Assembly: GCA_963971575.1 (NCBI GenBank)
Contig: OZ020611.1
Span: 243,932,654 to 243,996,653, forward strand
Length of the DNA: 64,000 nucleotides
Source: Liopterus haemorrhoidalis
Lineage: Eukaryota; Arthropoda; Insecta; Coleoptera; Dytiscidae
Direction: 5' to 3'
In this document: piece after piece, positions 32,922 through 43,306 of the stretch
How the letters are laid out: each line of letters starts with the position of its first letter
Numbering within the stretch: position 1 is the first letter of the stretch
The notes under the pieces: model-generated
The model's input: the letters and a program-made list of their open reading frames with translations, nothing else
Databases searched by the model: none
What the model was told of the DNA's origin: nothing
Program-made: the position numbers and the translations under genes

Positions 32922-33718
32922 TAGGGGAAAAATTTTAAGATCGTAGCGCCACGCGGATTTTTTTGAAACCATTCTAAATCAGATACCACTTGACATTTAC
33001 TAGTAAATAATAGCGAAAAGTGTATCAAAAAACGACAAAAAATAAATAATTGTTTGGGATTTTCTGATTTTGTGAAGTGACATTACTTGTAAACATCTAA
33101 AATATTACATTTTGTGATCTGGTTTTAAGTAATGGCGGTTTTCCATTGTCGATTATTTTAACTATATTGGGGGAAATAATAATTCCCGTGTTGTTTACCA
33201 AGGGGTAGAAATCTACAATGCTGGGCATATAATATTGTGTGGAGTCACTGAAAAAAACAGAGAGTTCATAAAGATTTATGCATTACAAACCCACACACAA
33301 TAACAGGAATTTTCAAGATATGCGATAATAAATACAAAATTGAAAATATTTTTTGTAGTCACTATCATTAAAATGTAATGAGCAAACTTTGATACAAGGG
33401 ATCACTTATTTTCCAATTTTTAAATTGTTTATCTAAATATCGCGACGATTCCTAACCTCTTGCTTTCCCAATTTTGTTTCGAACCATACGGTGTCTGATA
33501 TTAGTGGAAACAAATGAAACGATATTTCCGGGTTTCTTCTTTTCAATGAATTGCACATAGGCACACAACAATATGTATTATACATTCTTCAATGATTATA
33601 ATAAAACTTTAAAAACAAACTTTATACAAAACCAATAGACAAAACGAAATGTTATATGATGTACACAAGTTCATGAAACGCTCACCAGATGGTAGGGTGC
33701 TTAGCTGCAAATCCCTAT
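32922..33718. mobile_element. Nested GGGGAAAAATTTTAAG element
   Basis: Begins GGGGAAAAATTTTAAGATCG and ends CTTAGCTGCAAATCCC, both next to TA. The uninterrupted site GTGTAATAGGGATGACG is seen at 23463 in the sister copy. It carries a THAP remnant on the minus strand. Confidence 0.75.
33345..33580 (-). pseudogene. THAP-domain remnant, minus strand
   Basis: Reads CCVPMCNSLKRRNPEISFHLFP, shown here in two parts: CCVPMCNSL with the paired Cys, and EISFHLFP, then after frame breaks KVCSLHFNDSDY with the C-terminal CxxH pair. Distinct in sequence from the remnants at 17331 and 37400. Confidence 0.7.
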
Positions 33719-33872
33719 AGGGATGACGATCTAAACCAATCCGAAGCTAGGACAAACAGCTCCTATCTTCTTACACACATTTTTCTACTTTGAAATAGAC
33801 CATAGTGTGTTCTTACAAAAGTAAACAGCTTATATCATTATAACCATCATCACCGAAAAAAAGAGCGTGTCC

Positions 33873-34132
33873 AATTGAGAAGTGACATTACCGTTGGCGG
33901 CGCTGTAATACAAGGCAATATGGCTGAATTGTCTAGTATTCAGCTGTGAATATGCTAACAGGGAACAGGTTAATTTAAGCACAGTACATTTTTACTTTAT
34001 GAAAATGTATCTATCGACATTCTAACAAAAAATCAACACTAGAAAATATGTTTTAATTTCAAACAGTACTACAGTCGCGTAGTACAATATTTGACCACCA
34101 GACTGCGTATCCGAGCGTGTCAGTTCTCAATA
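33873..34132. mobile_element. CTATTGAGAA MITE, copy 2
   Basis: ATTGAGAAGTGACATTACCG to GTGTCAGTTCTCAATAG; near-identical to copy 1. Confidence 0.88.
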
Positions 34133-34261
34133 GTTATAATCGGCAAATTTTTTTAGATTAAAGTTAAAAACCCAAAATGACATACACATCAAATAATTTT
34201 TTAGGTTATTTAATCTGAAATGAATCCTACTATTTTGTAGGATTGAAATATTACTATCCGA

Positions 34262-34411
34262 TCGCGTTTATCAAATATTTATTGCAGGTTTGCGAACGTA
34301 GATAGTTTTGTATCTGGTCAAAGAAAAAGTTTGCGAACAGGTTCGTAGCTATCAGATTAAATCAATGACGTCATATATGTATCGGATAGGGTTTGCGAAA
34401 ACGCCTATAGT
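34262..34411. mobile_element. MITE with GTTTGCGAA ends
   Basis: See 30946; here the right end reads GGGTTTGCGAAAACGCC. The 68-codon frame at 34308 lies across it and the next MITE. Confidence 0.5.
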
Positions 34412-34431
34412 TAAGAAACCGTCAAACTATT

Positions 34432-34702
34432 CGCGACTGAAACTAACTTTGGCGGCGCTGCGTACAACAGCTGATGGCGGACGAGAAGCGTATATGTCAG
34501 AAGTTTTTTCTTAATTTTTATCTGTTCAAACAATATTTCGGCAAAAAAGCACTGTATTTAAGTCACTATATTTAAAAATACTTCTTAATTCACATAAACT
34601 GCAGCACAACGCGCTACAAATATTATCCAAATATACGCTTGTGTTTAATTTAGCCAGTCACCACCAGATGTCTCACTGTAATTTGCAGTCGCGAATACAC
34701 TG
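34432..34702. mobile_element. TTCGCGACT MITE, copy 2
   Basis: ATTCGCGACTG to CAGTCGCGAAT, inverse orientation relative to 28874 and 63084; TA both sides. Confidence 0.88.
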
Positions 34703-34727
34703 ATAATGATAGTAAAATGATAGTAAT

Positions 34728-34983
34728 CAGAAGTGACATTACCGTTGGCGGCGCTGTAATTCATGGAAAAATGGCTGAATTGTCTAGTATTCAGCTGTCA
34801 ATATGCTAACAACGAACAGGTTAATTTAAGCACAGTACATTTTTATTTTATGAAAATGTATCTTTGGACGTTCTAACAAAAAATCAACACCAGGACATAT
34901 GTAATAATTTCAAATAGTACTACAGTCGTGTAGTACAATATTTGACCACCAGACTGCGTATCTGAGCGTGTCAGTTCTCAATA
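34728..34983. mobile_element. CTATTGAGAA MITE, copy 3
   Basis: Left TIR partly lost (CAGAAGTGACATTACCG), right TIR intact. It runs directly into the GGGAACCCC unit. Confidence 0.85.
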
Positions 34984-35454
34984 GGGAACCCCTTTTAAGA
35001 TTGCAGCGCCAATGTGGCAAAATCGGACTAACTAAATAGAAAATAAGAACTTTTTGACATATTGAGCACAGTACATTTTTATTTTATGAAAATGTATCTA
35101 TCGATATTCTAACAAAAAATCAACACTAGAAAATATGTAATAATTGCAAACAGTACTACAGTCGCCTAGTACAATATTTGACCACCAGACTGCGTATCTG
35201 AGCGTGTCAGTTCTCAATAGGGAACCCCTTTTAAGATTCCAGCGCCAATGTGGCAAAATCGGACTAACTAAATAGAAAATAAGAACTTTTTGACATATTG
35301 AGCACAGTATATTTTTATTTTATGAAAATGTATCTATCGACATTCTAACAAAAAATCAACACTAGAAAATATGTAATAATTGCAAACAGTACTACAGTCG
35401 CCTAGTACAATATTTGACCACCAGACTGCGTATCCGAGCGTGTCAGTTCTCAAT
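34984..35454. repeat. ~235-bp tandem duplication containing MITE 3' halves
   Basis: GGGAACCCCTTTTAAGATT starts at 34984 and again at 35219; each is followed by a ~60-bp linker and then the last ~160 bp of the CTATTGAGAA MITE. Confidence 0.85.
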
Positions 35455-35652
35455 TGATAATACGTTGTAATCTGACATTTAGAAAGAATTTATTAATATT
35501 TTTTTCTTGATTTATGTTTTCTTAATAAATATGACATATGCCAAACAAATATAAAATCTAAAATCCAAACAAATGTTAGAACAATAACAAACTTGACTAT
35601 TTGGTTAGTTCAACATAATGCCTCCAGATAGAGTCTCTCTTAGGAACATTTC

Positions 35653-35915
35653 CCTATTGAGAAGTGACATTACCGTTGGCGGCGCTGTTTTTCAAGGCAA
35701 TATGGCGGTCGTGTCTAGTATTCAGCTGTCAATATGCTAACAGCGAACAGGTTAATTTAAGCCCAGTACATTTTTATTTTATGAAAATGTATCTATCGAC
35801 ATTCTAACTAAAAATAAACACTAGAAAATATGTAATAATTTCAAACAGTACTACAGTCGCGTAGTACAATATTTGACCACCAGACTGAATATCCGAGCGT
35901 GTCAGTTCTCAATAG
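35653..35915. mobile_element. CTATTGAGAA MITE, copy 4
   Basis: CTATTGAGAAGTGACATTAC to GTCAGTTCTCAATAG, about 263 bp. Confidence 0.88.
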
Positions 35916-36087
35916 TCTATCCCAAATGTTTAAGCGGAACTAACGAGATTATTATTTTCATAATTCCAAATATGAGGCCAAACAAATAAAAAAACAGATG
36001 TATCCTCCAATTTTATTAATGACAATAGTGATTGAGGTGTACATTATACTAATTCAACTGAAATAAAATATACATATTTACAGTACA

Positions 36088-36960
36088 TTTTTTTTTTTTT
36101 TTTTTTTTAAGAGGAGAAATCTTCGCAAAGACACTTGCACGCCCGTGCATGCAGGTAGTGCAGGATTTCTACCTGCTAAAACTCCCCTTCTTCGCCACGC
36201 TTGAGGCATCCGGAACCATCCGTTAGTATATCAGCGTCAGATGCCCCCTGGCTGTCTATTAAGGCTCCCCTCTATTCGACTCCTGCTGTCTGCTCCTTTC
36301 TTCGGTCTCTTTCCTTTCTATGATGACTTTAATCATCTTGTGGATGGCTTCCCACTTCCTCCTGGATTGCATCATTTCTGCAACCAGGGCGTCAGGTGTC
36401 AATGCCGCTGGGCATAGGGCCCCCACCTCCACCCTCGCCGCGTCCCAACGCATGCACTGAAAGATGGTGTGCTCCACAGAGTCCACCATTCCGCAGTACA
36501 CGCACGCATCCTCCAGGTCCTGTCAACGCTTGGGTCAATAAGTGGTCTAGCTTACGGTGAGGGCATTCAAGCCAGGTCCTTACGTCTGGTATCAGACGTT
36601 TCGTCCACTGGCCTTTGGTGGTGTTCCTATTCCATTCGTCCTGCCATTGAGCGATGCTCTGCTCCCTGGCATTCCGTCTGGTGGTCTCGCCGCGACTGGC
36701 ACTCTCGGTCACCGTCCTCCTTTCCTCGACCAGGAGGAAAATCGGAACGGTTCCCGTGATCACCCGCAGGGCAACGCTCGACACGGTGCGGTAGGCCGAC
36801 GCGCACCTGAGCAGTGCCTTCCGCTGTGCACCTATAAGGATATCCCTATATTTTGCATATTTGCCCACCTCGTGCCAAATAGAGGCTCCGTATAGGAGTA
36901 TCGAGTGCAGCACTCCGCAAAGCACCGCCCTTTTTCCACTCGAGGGGCCTCCAACGTTCG
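36088..36960 (-). mobile_element. 5'-truncated R1-type LINE, 3' end with poly(A)
   Basis: On the minus strand the end of an RT-encoding ORF reads LLYGASIWHEV, RKALLRCASAYRTVS, RLIPDVRTWLECPHRKLDHL, then (after a frame change near 36500) YCGMVDSVEHTIFQCMRW. These are the thumb-side and C-terminal CCHC-like region motifs of R1-clade retrotransposons, which copy by target-primed reverse transcription. A 21-nt T run at 36088-36108 on the plus strand is its poly(A) tail. The 5' truncation lies at about 36960. Confidence 0.88.
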
Positions 36961-37177
36961 GCCTTCATCAGTCTGCCGAGCATGCATGTCCTCACATATT
37001 TACACTACCTACTGCATTTACACTATTCAGACTGTTTTTAAAGAATAATTTTATAAAAGTTCTTACCGTAATATATGTAGATAATTTAAAAATTTTATAT
37101 AATTTTTTGATATTATACTCACAGATGATGGCGTTTATGTTTACAGTTTATGATTAGTTTTTACATATATAAGCATT

Positions 37178-37510
37178 TTATTTGCTGAGTGTATTATCAT
37201 CTGACACTACCGATAGAGGCGCCACTGCATTGTACATCATGGCTGACGCAGATAGGATATTTTTGACAGGTTCCATAGTATCTTCAGTGATATTTATTGA
37301 AATTAATTTATTATTCAATATGAGGGTTGCGTTAAATGAAATTTTCCGTTTTCTCAGTGCCCAAGTAACCTCTATGGTTATAATTGAAGGTAATAAGGTT
37401 TTTTTGCCACGTTTCGGAACACGATGAAAACTTAGGTCTCTATCACGACCTACTTTTGCATTGCAAAGATAAACACAACAATTCACGTTGCATTTAATTT
37501 TTTCTTGCAA
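37178..37510 (-). pseudogene. THAP-domain fragment in a short DNA element
   Basis: The frame opens MQEKIKCNVNCCVYLCNAKV and continues RDLSFHRVPKRGKK: paired Cys, then F-H-x-V-P-K, the first half of a THAP zinc finger. The second CxxH half is not seen; downstream residues have no recognised domain. The surrounding ~450 bp has opposing GAGGCGCCACTGC (37212) and CTAGAGGCGCTTCAG (37601) motifs that may be element ends. Confidence 0.6.
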
Positions 37511-37633
37511 TTTTAAAGATATTTTTTAAAAACTCACTATGAAAACAACAGTAAACAAACTCGACTATCCTCCACCTGTCAGTTTCTCAAAATCTCACTA
37601 GAGGCGCTTCAGTTATTGTCAGTTGACAATAAG

Positions 37634-37772
37634 GTCTGTTCGTAGAATTATTTACAACGGTTTATTATCGTCAGACGCAATCGCCCAGTAATTTAACACA
37701 CTCCTAACTCCTACAAACTCTGCGCATTTTGCTGACGATTATAAACCGTTCGAAATGACTTTACGAACTACT
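37634..37772. repeat. Foldback repeat
   Basis: CGGTTTATTATCGTCAG and its inverse CTGACGATTATAAACCG, with outer GTTCGTA and TTACGAAC arms. Confidence 0.75.
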
Positions 37773-37877
37773 AATTAGTTCGAATTACTAACGTTATGCG
37801 CGATTCCTGGCTTACTAGCACACAAACGCTGTGCCAGTTTTGCCCTATAGATTGAGACGTCTTCCTATTTTACTTTG

Positions 37878-38012
37878 TCTATGAGCTAGAGTGAAAATGT
37901 TTGTGACACCCGCCACTGCAGTTGATCCCTGGATTGGTCCGCACAGAGCAGATATTGTCTGGGCCATGCGTCCCTCGCCCCGCGACACCCGCTGATACAG
38001 GTACATCTGGAA
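37878..38012 (-). other. Exon-like GC-rich patch, unassigned
   Basis: On the minus strand an acceptor GTGTGTAG is followed by an open stretch that is much richer in GC than its surroundings, as the XKR exons are. One frame reads FQMYLYQRVSRGEG and ISALCGPIQGSTAVAG before a stop; a second frame is also open to a stop. It lies 3.8 kb beyond the XKR stop codon and 12.6 kb before the MARCH start. It could be an alternative 3' exon of the XKR-like gene (a GTAAGT donor lies at about 41785, ten bases after its stop codon) or part of another gene. No family recognised. Confidence 0.35.
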
Positions 38013-38392
38013 CTACACACAAATTAAGGCAAATCTATTTATTAATTATTTTTAAAATAATTAAAATACACAACAGCGTTCAGATATATTAGGTGTGTTC
38101 GATTTGCACATTTGCAGTTACTGTTTACTGCCACGTTAAAAAAATCTGTTCGTTTTGTTTCGCAGTAACTGCAAATCTGTTCGATTTGTCGTAATTTACT
38201 GCCAGTTTATGACGCTACTGCGAAAAAGTTACAGCTGCTTTTCTTGCGGATTATTTGTTACGGCTGTGTTTGTTTACCTTTTTGAGTTGGTACCATAGAT
38301 AAAGAATAAATGGTTGGTACTTTGTTTTTGACTTTTTGACAGGAATATGGCTAGCATATTTGTTTTGATATTTATACTATATTCTTTGATGG

Positions 38393-38575
38393 CTAATGTC
38401 TTACAAATTCTTTTTTTGTATATCCTGGGACAATAGTTTCTATAAATTTTTCAGTTTTTCTATCCTGGGGCATTTTGTAAACCTCGCAAATACAGTTCAT
38501 AACTTCATCATCCGAACTCGAAAAATCTAAATCTGAATCAGATGATTCTGGATTTGATAATATTTCAAGATGCAT
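38393..38575 (-). pseudogene. Possible Harbinger transposase N-terminal fragment
   Basis: Reads NPESSDSDLDFSSSDDE (acidic leader) then IETIVPGYTKKEFVRH and a stop. The form is that of the N-terminus of a HARBI1-type nuclease just before the FR-M/I-S/T motif. The call leans on the location within a 3-bp-duplication element; the fragment alone is weak. Confidence 0.45.
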
Positions 38576-38609
38576 TAAATATATCTAATATTTTTCACCC
38601 TTTCGACAC

Positions 38610-38929
38610 TAGGCTGACCAGATTTTTTTCACAGAAAAAGAGTATACTAAAAAAAAAAAGGTTACACTCCAAAAATTCAAATAATGAGCAAAAAACAGAG
38701 GTGCAACTCATTCCAAAATACTAGTGACGAGCAAAAAAAAAAGGTCTTCACTCCCAAAATAGAAGTGATGAGCAAAAAAAAAGGTCCTCACTTCTAAACT
38801 AGAAGTAATAAAAACAAGTGACTATCAAAAAGAGTATATTCAGGTTTTTTTTATAAAAAGTAAGAGTATAGAAAATATTACTCAAAAAAGAGTATAATAC
38901 TCTTAAAAAGAGTACGTCTGGTCACCCTA
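38610..38929. mobile_element. MITE with 8-bp duplication, TAGGSTGACCAGA ends
   Basis: Ends TAGGCTGACCAGA and TCTGGTCACCCTA; perfect duplication TTCGACAC (38602-38609, 38930-38937). Internal runs of AAAAAGAGTATA near both ends. Nested in the Harbinger-like element. Confidence 0.92.
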
Positions 38930-39285
38930 TTCGACACACAAGATAATCTCCGAACCAAATCGTAAAAAGATTCTTAACCTGGAAAGTTATCTAACATCTG
39001 TCAGACATTTAACATTTACGTCAGACGTACTTCTTATTCTTTACGTATAAACAAATCGAACAGAAAATTGAACTCGCTGTATGTTACCAGTTTTTAGTAG
39101 TAAACTGCTAACTGCAGCGTTTTACTGCTAGCGTTTAGCAGTATAACGCGAAGGTGCAAATCGAACATACCTATTAGCTGATTTAACAGTTAGATGAGTT
39201 TAAATTAATAAGAAAAATGTCGGTAACAAAGAAAGTACTGTTCAAAACTGTCCAAATTTAATATTTCTGTCAAGTTTATGGTTAA

Positions 39286-40050
39286 GGCTGCACATAACCC
39301 CCAGTGGTTACTAATTTCTTATACAAAACTAAAAATCTAAAATAAAATTAGTATCAATCTAGGTATACATCAAATTTTGCACCGAATTTTTATCTATCTA
39401 ATAAGATACATTTAATTGTAAAAACATTTATTGTAAAAATATTATCGCTCAATAACTTAAAAATAGATATCAGCGATATTGTTCTGTAATTTTTTAAATC
39501 TATTTGTGGGTTTCGAATAACTTTTATATTTATATAGTTTTGTGTAGAAATGTTCAAATAATACGTAAACATTTTTTTCGACTTGATTCCTTATAGTTTA
39601 GAACCTTCGTCGAAAAATATTATACTTGACGATAAATGGAATGCTACTTAGTACACGTATTCTTTACGAAGATTGAATCATTTTTCTTGTAACACCAATT
39701 TTGAATACCGCGGCAGATTCAAGATGGCGGCAAAAATAGACTACCAAGTATAATAACTATAAGTAGTTTTCACAATAGAGCAAAATAGCTATAAACATAT
39801 TTGTAGAATGAAGCTTTAGCTACAATTTGCCGCATTGTATGTAAATATGCGTCAATTGGTTTACAAGATGGCGTCTATAATGCAATTTGCTTATTTACAA
39901 TTACATTACAGTTTTTTCTACAATTAAAAATATCCTATTAGATAGATAAAAATTCGCTGCAAATTTTGATATATAGATTGTTATTAATTTTAATTCCGAT
40001 TATTAGTTTTGTATAAGAAATTATTGAGAACTCTAGGGTTGTGCGCCGCC
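39286..40050. mobile_element. TTAA-flanked element (piggyBac-like)
   Basis: Ends GGCTGCACATAACCC and GGGTTGTGCGCCGCC with TTAA on both sides, plus inner inverse segments TTTCTTATACAAAACTAA / TTAGTTTTGTATAAGAAA. 765 bp, no transposase. TTAA duplication is typical of piggyBac. Confidence 0.85.
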
Positions 40051-40621
40051 TTAAGGAAGGCTTTCAAATGTGCAGTGAATATCCAAACGTTTAGGCGGAA
40101 CTAGATTTTGAAATCTAGTAATTTTTATCTATTAATTCGGACTTTTGGACATTTTGGTTAAGGTGACATATTGTGAAAAATAAAGTATCCTTATAAAATA
40201 CAATAAAAAAAAATTTAAAACTAATGTATTCGAAAATTTGTATTAAAAATGACATAAAAAGTCAAGATGAAATGAAACTGACATTTTATAAAAATAGCTC
40301 AGCCCAACCCAAGATATTTAATGTAAGTATAGTCTGTTTCGTTGGTTTAAGCGGAACTAGATATCGAAATCTAATAACTTTTAGCGTTTGAATGAGGCTT
40401 TTTTATCATTTTGTTTAACAAAAGCCCACTTCGATCGTTAAAAAGTGAACTCGTGATAGCTAAAGAAAATAAAAGTTCCATTTAGCTCCGCTTAAACATT
40501 TGGAAAAGACGTTTTACTATTTACGAGTGAAAGGTGTGGCGAGTCGGTTTTAATATTACCGACTGGGCAGTCGGTAATTTATCTGCCGACTCCCCATCCC
40601 TGGTTGTATGCACTCATGACA
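40051..40621. other. Repeat-derived sequence, no gene
   Basis: AACTAGATTTTGAAATCTAG (palindromic, 40104) and AACTAGATATCGAAATCTAA (40354) recur, also near 23765; probably ends of an unresolved MITE family. Confidence 0.4.
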
Positions 40622-40920
40622 GGCAGGGCCGGCGGAAGGGGGCATGCAAGGTATGCGGTCGCCCCTGCGGGGTAGGGGAGGGGGGAGCTGACGCGAGACT
40701 CAAAAGTGCGTCAAATGCTAAATGAATGTAAAAGTAATCTAGTGAAGTGTTATTTTAGAAGTGAGGATCTTTTATTTTTTAGGTCTTCATTTGAAATTTA
40801 GAAGGAAAGACCTTTTTTTAGGTCTTCATTTAACATGCCTGAAAAGCTAGTTACGCCCTATCTAGGGGCGCTTAATTAAATCTTGCCTACGGGCGCCGCA
40901 GACCCTCGCGCCGGTTCTGA
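40622..40920. mobile_element. Probable hAT-type MITE, GC-rich ends
   Basis: CAGGGCCGGCGGAAGGGGG at the left and CTCGCGCCGGTTCTG at the right. No clean duplication found, so the limits are tentative. Confidence 0.4.
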
Positions 40921-41084
40921 TCACACGGCTCCCATTTATTAGAACCAGTGGCGAAGGGAAACCTCCGCTAGACTTGCCCTCCCAAAAAAAAAATAAATAA
41001 AAAAAAAAAATTATTTAAATTATTTTTTTTTAAATATTTAGATATATCTTCAAAAATACATCAAATTATGTTCTATACAAATTT

Positions 41085-41640
41085 TTGTCCAAGGCTTGGT
41101 TTACTTGTTACGAATTAATTATCATGACCATAAAAACGCTACATATAAATATGAAAAAATTGAGACTTGAAAAAATTTTAAATAATTTTACAAAAAATTT
41201 TCAAAATTTTTCGTTTTATCAAAAAACGTCTCAAATAAAAGTTATTAGTTATTGCATTTATAGTAACTTTTGTTCAATAATTTTTTTCGAAATATTTTTC
41301 TGTTGCTAAATATTCGCAAAAATCTTAAAATCGACACGAGTAAACTCCCATTTCTAATCAAACGATCTTTATAAAAAACAATAGGGTTCTTCCCATTTAG
41401 TAGGAGAATTTTTTAGTACCAAAACGAATTCTCTAAGTTGAACCGTTCTTGAGTTATCGTGTATACATACAGACACACACACAGACGGACGGCACTTCGA
41501 AAATAGGTTTTTTGGATTCCCTGGACCATGAAACGTGGTCATCAGTCAAAATCACGACATCGAAAATTTTCGCGATTACAATATTTGCCTCTTATATATT
41601 AAGGTCGGGCAAGTAAAAAGAGCGAAAACAAAATTAAATA
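41085..41640. repeat. Dispersed repeat, related in inverse to 53000-53480
   Basis: TTGAACCGTTCTTGAGTTAT, a GACACACACACAGACGGACGG run, and TCGACACGAGTAAACTCCCA (41331) which is the inverse of TGGGAGTTTACTCGTGTCGA at 53306. The 74-codon frame at 41085 is inside it. Confidence 0.7.
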
Positions 41641-41791
41641 AATAAATGTAAAAATCCTATGTATTTTGTTTGGAATTAATAAATAATTAATTTGAAAAAA
41701 GAATTTATCAGTGAATAAATTAAAAAGTTTTTCTATTCTAGAAATATTAAAATGTAAATTTTATATTAATGACACATACTTACTATTAATA

Positions 41792-42189
41792 TCAGCCTGG
41801 TTCAATTAATTTATATCTAAATATACAGTATAGGGCATATGCAGCTCTGCCTCCTGTATCAGCAGCTGCCAGTAGCAGGGATGTCCAGAGGATGAGGTGG
41901 TGTGGCCCATGGGCCGCTGTGGCCCACAGGGTCAGCAGATACACGTCCTCCAGTAGGAAGGGGAGTCCGTGTATCAGTGCCCTGTGGACTGCATGATCAT
42001 GGAGCGGCTCAATGAGCCACGGCAATCCTCCCAGCGCCGCCTCGCCCACACTGCGCTCCTCGCCGTACTCCGGGGTGACATACCACCACCAGGCCGCCCC
42101 CAGCAGGTAGTGACACACCAGCGGGAGGACGGTCCAGGCCCAGGACCATGTGGAGGACAAGGCGAGCGCCACGGCCGCCGCCCGACATC
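41792..42189 (-). CDS. XK-related (XKR) membrane protein, C-terminal exon
   Basis: Acceptor GTGTGTTGCAG at 42190; the first two bases complete a Gly codon left by the previous exon. It reads CRAAAVALALSSTWSWAW, then several hydrophobic helices, YVTPEYGEE, LPFLLEDVYLLTLW and a last helix ending YALYCIFRYKLIEPG and TGA. This corresponds to the C-terminal third of the XKR domain with the last three or four membrane helices. The exon is GC-rich against an AT-rich intron. A GTAAGT site ten bases past the stop may be a splice donor in the 3' untranslated region. Confidence 0.85.
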
Positions 42190-43036
42190 CTGCAACACAC
42201 ACAGACAACATCAGCAACGTCCTCACTGACCCCCCCCCCACCCCCACTCCCATCATCAATACCACGCCCTTCACATACTGTCTCATTGTACAAGTACAAT
42301 AATATCCAATAATCAAGTAAATAAATGCTTAATTCTATTATATTTATAAGTGCGCATTGGAGCGACATTTTCTTGTTCCAAAACATGGCAGTGAATAAGT
42401 CCTGTTGTACTGTACGTGTGTTCAGTGGAGCCTGATTTGCTTCATTGAGTAGAAACTACTATGGCGCCCCCTCTCCCTCCCCCGCCCTCACAACATAAAT
42501 CAGTTTATAAATAAGCGCCCTATTCTGATGGGCGCCCCGGGGCAACTGCCCAGGTTTGCCCGTGGCTGGGACCGGCCCTGGTGTTCGGTGACACTGTACA
42601 TAACTGTACTACATGATAACAGCCAGAGCCGGCTGCAGGCTGCCGGGCCGCGTGTACCTGGGCCGGTCGCTGACTGTACTTCATGAGGACCGTCCGACCG
42701 TCGGAGGGGGGGGGGTCATTAAAAATTCAAATTAACACAAGGGACCGAAATTCAAAATTCCTATAGAGGACGGGAGGGTGGGGCAGGGGGCTGAGACATG
42801 GTATACATTCAGAAAGTTCCTTGAGAGAAGCCTGCGTTAGGCCGGCCCTGATAGTACTTGAGGTATTAAACAGTCGCCCGCATTGTCACGTGACATGCGC
42901 CACACGGTGACCAGCGCTGCAGGGCGGGGCTTCATTGACGCGCGTCTCCAATATCCTCCACATCACCCCCCCCCTCTTGCCCACCAGCCCGGCCAACACA
43001 CCACTGTGCCAGGTATTAATATCTCAGTGCAGTGAC
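42190..43036. other. XKR intron 3, start: GC-rich MITE debris
   Basis: Poly-C (42226-42246) and poly-G (42704-42714) runs, GGGCGCCCCGGGGCA (42531) and CGGCCCTG motifs typical of hAT-type MITE ends, none with a clear duplication. Confidence 0.45.
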
Positions 43037-43306
43037 AATTGAGAACTGACAATAACTGAAGTGACGCCTAGCGGAATATTTTGGAACTTAACTGAATAGG
43101 ATTTTGTTAGATATGGCTCATTTAATTGCATTGTTTGTATGTGTTAATGTAAAGATAAATTTAATAAAACGTCTTTAAAATCGAAACAGAAAATTTACTG
43201 CAATGTGAATTCTTGTGTATAAAATGGCAAATGTCAAAAAATCCTATTCCAATCGCCATTTTGTAAGCGACAACAGCGCCTCTATAGGTAACGTTTATTC
43301 TCAATA
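43037..43306. mobile_element. MITE related to CTATTGAGAA family
   Basis: ATTGAGAACTGACAATAACT at the left and ACGTTTATTCTCAATAG at the right; internal GAAGTGACGCCTAGCGG matches 8896. Confidence 0.65.

Larger units (their letters stand above)
32176..33806. mobile_element. TA-flanked CTATGGTCTATTTC element, collinear copy
   Basis: TIRs TATGGTCTATTTCAAAGTAG and the inverse CTACTTTGAAATAGACCATA. The left target is CCAGATCTA as in the intact host repeat at 56716. An insert of the GGGGAAA end-type occupies about 32922-33718. Confidence 0.85.
38091..39172. mobile_element. Harbinger-like element with ATT duplication
   Basis: Ends AGGTGTGTTCGATTTGCAC and the inverse GTGCAAATCGAACATACCT; ATT on each side (38088-38090, 39173-39175). 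The termini hold repeated CAGTTTACTGC motifs. It carries a 60-codon minus-strand frame (38393-38575) and a nested hAT-type MITE. Confidence 0.85.

Noticed and set aside
36469..36895. Plus-strand frames opposite the LINE
   Set aside because: The minus strand gives clear R1-type motifs; the plus frames are antisense shadows in GC-rich sequence.
41969..42386. Other open frames across the XKR terminal exon
   Set aside because: They are shadows of the GC-rich coding exon in other frames and on the other strand; the chosen frame is fixed by splice phase.
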